Shown here: piece by piece, positions 58,467-64,000 of the stretch | How positions within the stretch are numbered: the stretch's first letter is position 1 | Layout: each line of letters begins with the position of its first letter | Origin: Andalucia godoyi | Taxonomy: Eukaryota > Discoba > Jakobea > Jakobida > Andaluciidae | Reading direction: 5' to 3' | Assembly (NCBI GenBank): GCA_009859145.1 | Contig: VRVR01000052.1 | Span: forward strand, 64,501-128,500 | DNA length: 64,000 nucleotides | Notes under the pieces: generated by a model | What the model was told of the DNA's origin: nothing | Seen by the model: only the letters and a program-made list of their open reading frames with translations | The model's database searches: none | Translations under genes and position numbers: made by a program

Positions 58467-59571
58467 ATGGGAGAATCGGATCCGACAGTGCTGCTGCGGA
58501 GTGGTTTCAATATGCCGGTCTTGGGCCTGGGCACTTGGTATGTCGCCGTGTCATCTCCTCCAACGCGCAGTGCGTGAACGAATGCAGCACTAACATCGTC
58601 TGAGGCTCTGAGGAACCAGGCAGATCAAGGGGCAAGCTGCTTCTGCACCCGTGCAGCACGCTCTGCGGCATGGGTATCGCTTGATTGGTATGCACGTTTA
58701 TGTTTCTGAACGAGGTGTGTGAATCGTGATGTTTCTAAATCATTGGGGGTGGATACAGATACTGCTGCGATTTATCAGAATGAATCTGCTGTTGCTGATG
58801 GAATTGAGCAGTCGGGGATTCGACGGGAAGATGTGTTCGTCACATCCAAACTCACTCCTTCTGACCAGGGTTACGAGGCAGCAAAACTGGCATTTGAAAA
58901 GACTCTCTCAAACCTTCGGACAGACTATCTTGACCTGTACTTGATTCATTGGCCCGGGACCTCCAAGATCTCCTTGGATTCTCCAAAACACCTGGAAAAT
59001 CGAATGGGAAGCTGGAAAGCGCTTGAAGACCTGAAGGCGGCAGGGAAAGTGCGTTCCATTGGAGTCAGCAACTACACCGTGCGCCATCTGAAGCAAATGG
59101 AAGAGTATGCTCGGGAAATGCCATCTGTGAATCAAGTCGAATTCCACCCACGGCTCTACCAACGGGATCTGCTGGAGTACTGCGCAAGCCAAGGCATCGT
59201 GGTCACTGCGTACTCGTCACTTGGCACCGGAAATCTGGTGAATGAACCGGTAGTCGTGGACGTTGCAAGCAAGCACCAGAAGACGCCTGCACAGGTGTTG
59301 TTGCGCTGGGCGGTCCAACACGGCTTGGGTATGTTATTTGTTGCGTGTTGAGCGGCATTTATTGTTATTATTTTCAAATTCAGGTAGTCAACACGATGCT
59401 GATGGCGCATATGTTTTTCTGTCAGCGGTGATTCCGAAATCGACCCACGAAAGCAGAATCGTAGAAAACAAGGCCATTTTTGGCTGGGAACTCGGGAATG
59501 AGGAAATGAAGCGGCTGGACGGCCTGCACAATGATACGCGGTATTGCTGGGACCCGACGTCTGTTGCCTAA
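58467..59571 (+). CDS. Aldo-keto reductase, four exons
   Basis: Exons 58467-58537, 58620-58687, 58759-59328 and 59426-59571 give 284 aa. Introns of 82, 71 and 97 bp have donors GTATGT, GTATGC and GTATGT, with AG acceptors and CTAAC/CTGAT-type branch sites. The joined exons restore the AKR fold: FNMPVLGLGTWQIKGQ, HALRHGYRLIDTAAIYQNE, EDVFVTSKLTP, DYLDLYLIHWPG, IGVSNYTVRHLKQM, VNQVEFHP, QGIVVTAYSSLG and AVIPKSTHESRI. The catalytic tetrad is complete (D47, Y52, K77, H110), so it should reduce carbonyl compounds with NADPH. Substrate cannot be told from sequence. No targeting sequence. Convergent with the coiled-coil gene, 76 bp apart. Confidence 0.93.
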
Positions 59572-59647
59572 ATGGACAACAGTGGAAGCAGTGGTAGCCT
59601 GTCAGTTGACTGCCTGTAGGTGTTTTCGCTGTTCCCCGATTTTGGGA

Positions 59648-62600
59648 TCACACACGCCCAACCATGATTTCCCGTTCAGAGTCAGTCGAAACTTTCACGG
59701 TCAAAACTGTAAAGTTAGCATCCGCACTATTCTTGGATGGTTCTCCGAATTTTTCAGAGATGAAAAGCTTCATCGTATAGGGATCCGCAGCATTGTAGGT
59801 ATCTTCCATGAGCACAAATACATCTGCCAGTCGAACAGGAACAGGCAGCGGAAAACGCGAAATATGCTTTCCAGACTTGACGGAAAAAACGTCCACTTCC
59901 GAAGCAACGGCGGATGAAGTGGAAAAGAATATGCAGAACAAGATCAAGTCGCCTCCAGGAAGCATTCGAGAAACGACAAACTTGCACGTCGATTCTGCAG
60001 TGCAATCGTACTGAAGGAAAATCGGAGAGGAAGACAGGGAGACGTCACCTCTGACAATGTCCAGGCTGAGGGTTGCAAATGTCATCTGAGGAAGCTTGGG
60101 TGTCCGATAAGGATCATACAAAAGACAAACAAGGGAATCCTTCTCAGGATTCAGCGCCACCGACAGCAGCATAGACTTGAGTTTGTACGAGGACGCCGAG
60201 CAAGATTCATGCAGCTGAATTCTGCACTCGTCGGGTCCTTGCGAAACACAGTGGATGCGATGCGCTTTCCTTCCGTCATGCGAAACGAACAACTTGGAAC
60301 CGTCTGCACCACGCGCATACGGTTTGGACACATCAATATTGAACTCATTCAAGAGTTGTGATTTCGACCGAGAGGTCTTCTTCTTTTCCAGTACTGCAGC
60401 ATCTCGCCGACGAGCAATGCCATTCGATGGTGACGGCTCTGAAGTATCCGAACCTACCGCGGTGAACACAGCCTGGCTGCTAATTTCATATTCGTCACGA
60501 TCCAGCAGCAAGCGGAAGCGCTTTTCCGTCTGGAACCACCCAAACGTACTCAATGAATCCCTGTCATACTGCCAGAGATTGATGTGGCCGCGCTGATCCA
60601 CCGAAACCATCCACGAAGAAAAGGAAACTGAATCCACAAGCAGGACTCCCGATCTGTGACCACGAAACCGCTCTAGTGACAACGACATCGGCGAATCAGT
60701 AACGGATGACCGTATGTTGGATGACGGCAGCGAAACAGGAAAAACGGCCTTCTCAGATGGCGGCTTTCCGCAAAGAATAAACCGCGACGGAAACCAATTC
60801 AGCTTCAGAAACGTTCCATTCGAGAGGCCGACAAGAAATGCCGCAGGAGTGAACAGCATTGTGAATGATGCATGAAATGCACCTAAAGTAAAATGAATCA
60901 ACGCATCTTCGGAATTCCTTTTCTTCTTGAGCGACTTTCGGGTTTGCGGATCCCTGTCTTCGAGATCCAGCGTTGAACGAAAATCCCGCTCTTCGCCATC
61001 GGAATCGACATCTCGGTAGCCAAAATATCCTTGGTACACCGGCTGCATTGTCAAGCACGGAGGCTCGGAGGCTTTCCTGCCCGCTTGGATCTCTGACGAT
61101 TCCGGGTCGTCTTCGCCCATCCGCGATTCGGACGACTTTGAGCTCGTATCCAGCAACAAGACCCGATGAATCATGTGAGCCGTATCAATAACAACAAGCG
61201 ATACTCCGTCAAAAGACCATACGATACTTCTCGGGACGGAACCTTTGGCAAGTTTGCAGGAAAACAAACGTGGAGCTCCAGGCAAAAACAGGTCCTGAAT
61301 GTGAAGAAAGCCGTCCAGAGTTCCCACGGCAAGAAAGCGTTGGCGGGAACTCTGTCCACAGCAGGGGGATAACGCGACCGCGCACGGGTCTCTGCACTCT
61401 GCAAACGTCAAGAGAGTCTTGGACGTCAGCACCACCGTCGAAGCATACGTTATTCTCGAAGCCGGCTCGGGCACTTGTGCTGTGTAGTTAATGAGTCTGG
61501 AATTGTTGTCATCCAGAAATGACAGGTCCTTCAGATCAACCAGCGGATCCCGCTTATCTCCCGCGGCGAAAGCGTCTTGCAGTTTTCGAACAAAAGGATG
61601 TCCAAAATATCTGAGCCCTTTGAGCTCCGAGTTTCCGCGATCTCTCATCTTTTGGAAATGATGCAGCACAGAAGGAAATAGCACGTCGAGGTCTCCACCT
61701 TCATAGGACTGCACTTTTAACTCCTGGAGCGACACAAAATCAACAGTCTCAGCGAACAGAACATTCGCTGCACACTTCTTGATGAACTTTTGTTGGTCGT
61801 GCTCAGCAGAAAGGACGCTGGCGACCAAAGACTTGAAGTAAACCTTGAACACCAGCATGTCGGTCAGATACGAGAAAACCCGGGTACGCAGCGTCGCTTC
61901 TGCTTTTTGTGTGATTTCCAGGTCCCGTTCATTCCAAAGAGCTTCATCGTGCTGATGAACAACATCAGAGGGAATGTAGTCCTGAGGAATGATGATTCCC
62001 ATATCGATGGAAATCGTCGACAGAGACTGCCCAGTTGCATATCGGGAAGTCAGGCAATGCCACTGCTCCGTTGTCAACTGACTGACAAACATCCTGTCCA
62101 GAACCGACGACACAAATTGCTGGCAGAAGTCGGAAACAGGAACGGGTAGTCGCGAAAGCGCATGATGAAGAGACGCAGACGCATCCTCCGTTGATCTGGA
62201 TGCCTCTAACACCGTGGGGAGGTTGCTGGGAAGCCGAGGAGGACTGCTTGCAGTCTCCCAGTCGTCCCCGAATTCTTGCCGAAGCAATGAGTCCGTCCCT
62301 TGCTGCAGGAGTTCTAGTTGTTTGGATTTTCTTCTGCGCAGATCCGCCTCGGTTTCAAAAAGCGCCCGGCGCTGGCTGTTCAGTTCCTTCATCTGCGAAG
62401 CAACTCTTCTCTGCTCCTCCTCCAGATCTTGCTTGATTTTCCTCATTCTGTCGTCCTGGATGGTATAGCGCACTCCATACTCAGAATCCTTGTCCACAGC
62501 GGAGCATTCGCTGGTGATGTAGCTCGCATCTTCCATGTGAGCAATCTTTTCCGCAGTCGCTAACAACTTATCCCGCTGCTTTCGTCGTTCATCATCAATC

Positions 62601-62998
62601 CCAAGAATAGCCTGGATTTGGCCTTCTCTTTGGTTGATCATCTTTTCCAGAGTCTTTCTGTTTTCCTTCATCTGCTTCAACATGATGCGCTGCATGACGA
62701 GCGTTTCCACCTCCAATTCTTGGTCCGTGGACTTCATCTGCTGCTCCACAGATCGGCTGTTGGACTCCAGACTTCTCAGCTCTTGTTTCATTTTGTATAC
62801 TTCATCAAACAACATACGACGGGAACGACGTTCTTCGTCAGCCTGTTTGCCCAGCTCGTCGAGACGAGCCACCAACGAGGAATGTTCTGCAGACATGCTC
62901 GTGCTTCTCAGCGAGCGGACTTTTTCCTTCTCTGCATCCAACTCCCGCTGCCTCCTCTCCACGGCTGCTTCGTACTCGGCAAGATTAGTGCTCTCCAT
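59648..62998 (-). CDS. Coiled-coil protein with C-terminal beta-propeller-like region
   Basis: 1116 aa from the ATG at 62998, which directly precedes the coiled coil (MESTNLAEYEAAVERRQREL). Residues 1-270 are nearly all heptad-type helix (EQQMKSTDQELEVETLVMQR, IKQDLEEEQRRVASQMKELN). About 300-520 are helical. From about 530 there are repeating beta strands resembling WD40 blades: FLAVGTLDGFLHIQDLF, IVWSFDGVSLVVIDTAHMIH, LLVDSVSFSSWMVSVDQRGH followed by INLWQYD. No catalytic motif. Coiled coil plus propeller is common in axonemal and trafficking proteins, which fits a ciliated cell but proves nothing. Family not recognised. Confidence 0.85.
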   Translation of the reverse strand: MESTNLAEYEAAVERRQRELDAEKEKVRSLRSTSMSAEHSSLVARLDELGKQADEERRSRRMLFDEVYKMKQELRSLESNSRSVEQQMKSTDQELEVETLVMQRIMLKQMKENRKTLEKMINQREGQIQAILGIDDERRKQRDKLLATAEKIAHMEDASYITSECSAVDKDSEYGVRYTIQDDRMRKIKQDLEEEQRRVASQMKELNSQRRALFETEADLRRRKSKQLELLQQGTDSLLRQEFGDDWETASSPPRLPSNLPTVLEASRSTEDASASLHHALSRLPVPVSDFCQQFVSSVLDRMFVSQLTTEQWHCLTSRYATGQSLSTISIDMGIIIPQDYIPSDVVHQHDEALWNERDLEITQKAEATLRTRVFSYLTDMLVFKVYFKSLVASVLSAEHDQQKFIKKCAANVLFAETVDFVSLQELKVQSYEGGDLDVLFPSVLHHFQKMRDRGNSELKGLRYFGHPFVRKLQDAFAAGDKRDPLVDLKDLSFLDDNNSRLINYTAQVPEPASRITYASTVVLTSKTLLTFAECRDPCAVALSPCCGQSSRQRFLAVGTLDGFLHIQDLFLPGAPRLFSCKLAKGSVPRSIVWSFDGVSLVVIDTAHMIHRVLLLDTSSKSSESRMGEDDPESSEIQAGRKASEPPCLTMQPVYQGYFGYRDVDSDGEERDFRSTLDLEDRDPQTRKSLKKKRNSEDALIHFTLGAFHASFTMLFTPAAFLVGLSNGTFLKLNWFPSRFILCGKPPSEKAVFPVSLPSSNIRSSVTDSPMSLSLERFRGHRSGVLLVDSVSFSSWMVSVDQRGHINLWQYDRDSLSTFGWFQTEKRFRLLLDRDEYEISSQAVFTAVGSDTSEPSPSNGIARRRDAAVLEKKKTSRSKSQLLNEFNIDVSKPYARGADGSKLFVSHDGRKAHRIHCVSQGPDECRIQLHESCSASSYKLKSMLLSVALNPEKDSLVCLLYDPYRTPKLPQMTFATLSLDIVRGDVSLSSSPIFLQYDCTAESTCKFVVSRMLPGGDLILFCIFFSTSSAVASEVDVFSVKSGKHISRFPLPVPVRLADVFVLMEDTYNAADPYTMKLFISEKFGEPSKNSADANFTVLTVKVSTDSEREIMVGRV

Positions 62999-63536
62999 CG
63001 AAACAGATTTCCGTGCTACTGACAACCGGAAATCACACACGGGTGGCTACGGACAGCTGACTGAGCTGAGTTAGTTTTGTGTTTGTATTCTTTTGTTTTG
63101 TTTTTTTTGTTTTGTTTTTTTTTGTTGGTTTGGTTGTTTTCTTTTTGGTTTCACCCAAGCCCCGACACGTTCTCTCATTTCTCCTGCTTTCCTGCACTCT
63201 GCCGCCGTCCAGTGGTGTCGTTTGCGCTTTCAGCTTTTTCCCCAACAGCGGTGACTCGCGTGACTCAAACCCGCAAGATTATTATTTTGCCTTTTTTTTC
63301 ATTTGAAACAACAAAGGGAGCCTTTCCGCAACCGAAACTCGACTCTGCAGAGTCGAAGCTGCACTGCAGGACCAATCGCAATTCAGACCTGAAGAAACCA
63401 GGCAGAACCACTTTTTTTTTTTTTTGCGTGCCTGCGTGCAATCAACGAGCCAAGTGCAAACGGGCATACTCGCAAGCTCTAGGGAGTGACTCGTGAGTAA
63501 GCGCGCGTCGACGACCACCCAGAAAAACATCTCAGC
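62999..63536. other. Divergent intergenic region with T runs
   Basis: 538 bp with several T-rich tracts (63088-63135, 63290-63300, 63412-63426). Promoter space for two divergent genes. Nothing else seen. Confidence 0.5.
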
Positions 63537-64000
63537 ATGCCGGAATGCGTAGAAGAATCCGAAGCCCCGGGGCGGGTTACAACTCAACGGATCTCGGACC
63601 TTCTGTTTCGAGACGGACCAGTGCCCATGTTTGGAGCCGACTGCATTCCAATGGAGATTCGGCAATGGATTGCACGGGAGTCTGCGGACGTACGCAGCAG
63701 CGCGACTCTTGCAAATCTCCAGCACATCAAGCCGCCATACTCCAAGCAGATCTTGATTTCGTACAAAGACGATCTAGTTTCTCTTTCTTACCAAGTCAAC
63801 GTCAACCCTGATCACGAAATCTCGATCATTCTGATGGGCTGCCAACTGATTCGTGACAAAACCGGCGGATTTCCAGTGAACTGCTTCGGTATGCTACGTG
63901 CTGGCATGGATCGTACAGAGGTTGAATGCGCTTTGGGAATTTCTCGCGGAGACCTGGCCACAGTAAAGGTTGTTGGTGGCAAAGAATCATGGAACGCGGG
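63537..64000 (+). CDS. Unknown gene, 3' end beyond window
   Basis: The frame from ATG 63537 is open to the last base, about 154 codons, so the C-terminus is missing. It starts MPECVEESEAPGRVTTQRIS and continues with segments such as PMFGADCIPMEIRQWIA, HIKPPYSKQILISYKDDLVS and ISIILMGCQLIRDKTGGFPV. Composition and codon pattern look coding, and competing frames are shorter. No family recognised and no signal peptide. Confidence 0.65.
   Translation, partial: MPECVEESEAPGRVTTQRISDLLFRDGPVPMFGADCIPMEIRQWIARESADVRSSATLANLQHIKPPYSKQILISYKDDLVSLSYQVNVNPDHEISIILMGCQLIRDKTGGFPVNCFGMLRAGMDRTEVECALGISRGDLATVKVVGGKESWNA

Overview
This is nuclear DNA from a unicellular eukaryote. It encodes condensin SMC4, the U2 snRNP protein A', the U3 snoRNP factor RRP36, a UBE2H-type ubiquitin-conjugating enzyme, SCAPER, a p22phox-like protein and the intraflagellar transport protein IFT57, so the organism should build a cilium or flagellum. 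It makes 5-aminolevulinate with an ALAS (Shemin pathway). Most genes are single open frames. The introns I can reconstruct are few and short (about 70-255 bp), and their 5' splice sites all read GTATGC or GTATGT. Intergenic DNA is T-rich and full of microsatellites, many with 6-bp units. I cannot name the lineage; a free-living, mainly heterotrophic flagellated protist fits best.

Bases 1-20.6 kb: after a partial charged protein (minus strand) comes a loose heme-biosynthesis neighbourhood. In order: coproporphyrinogen III oxidase (+), ALAS (+), a large Ser-rich unknown protein (+), small uncertain genes, a PAS/PAS hybrid histidine kinase that has lost its phosphoacceptor histidine (+), uroporphyrinogen decarboxylase (-), a TTC9-like TPR protein (+), a three-exon RCC1-repeat protein with a mitochondrial-type N-terminus (-), and protoporphyrinogen oxidase (+). 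Four of the eight heme enzymes lie within 18.5 kb, which is unexpected for a eukaryote. The oxidase at 2040 carries a long serine linker and a C-terminal hydrophobic anchor.

Bases 20.6-35 kb: a RasGAP-Sec14-RhoGAP fusion (-), a large beta-helix/multi-pass membrane protein (+), an F-box/LRR-like protein (+), a type I membrane protein with FN3-like domains (-) and a mitochondrial Sel1-repeat protein (+).

Bases 35-51 kb: SMC4 (-, one intron), IFT57 (+, one intron), RRP36 (-), U2A' (+), two unknown proteins read divergently, a tiny Lys/Asp repeat protein, a p22phox homologue (+) and a FAM13-like RhoGAP (+).

Bases 51-64 kb: SCAPER (+), a possible papain-like cysteine protein (+), a UBE2H-like E2 (-), a four-exon aldo-keto reductase (+), a coiled-coil/beta-propeller protein (-) and the 5' part of an unknown gene (+).

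An imperfect dispersed repeat occurs twice in inverted orientation (28183-28436 and 50945-51306), each time in the intergenic DNA upstream of a plus-strand gene. No rRNA, tRNA, CRISPR, transposase or reverse-transcriptase gene was found. All exon coordinates come from reading splice motifs and homology by eye and have not been checked against transcripts.
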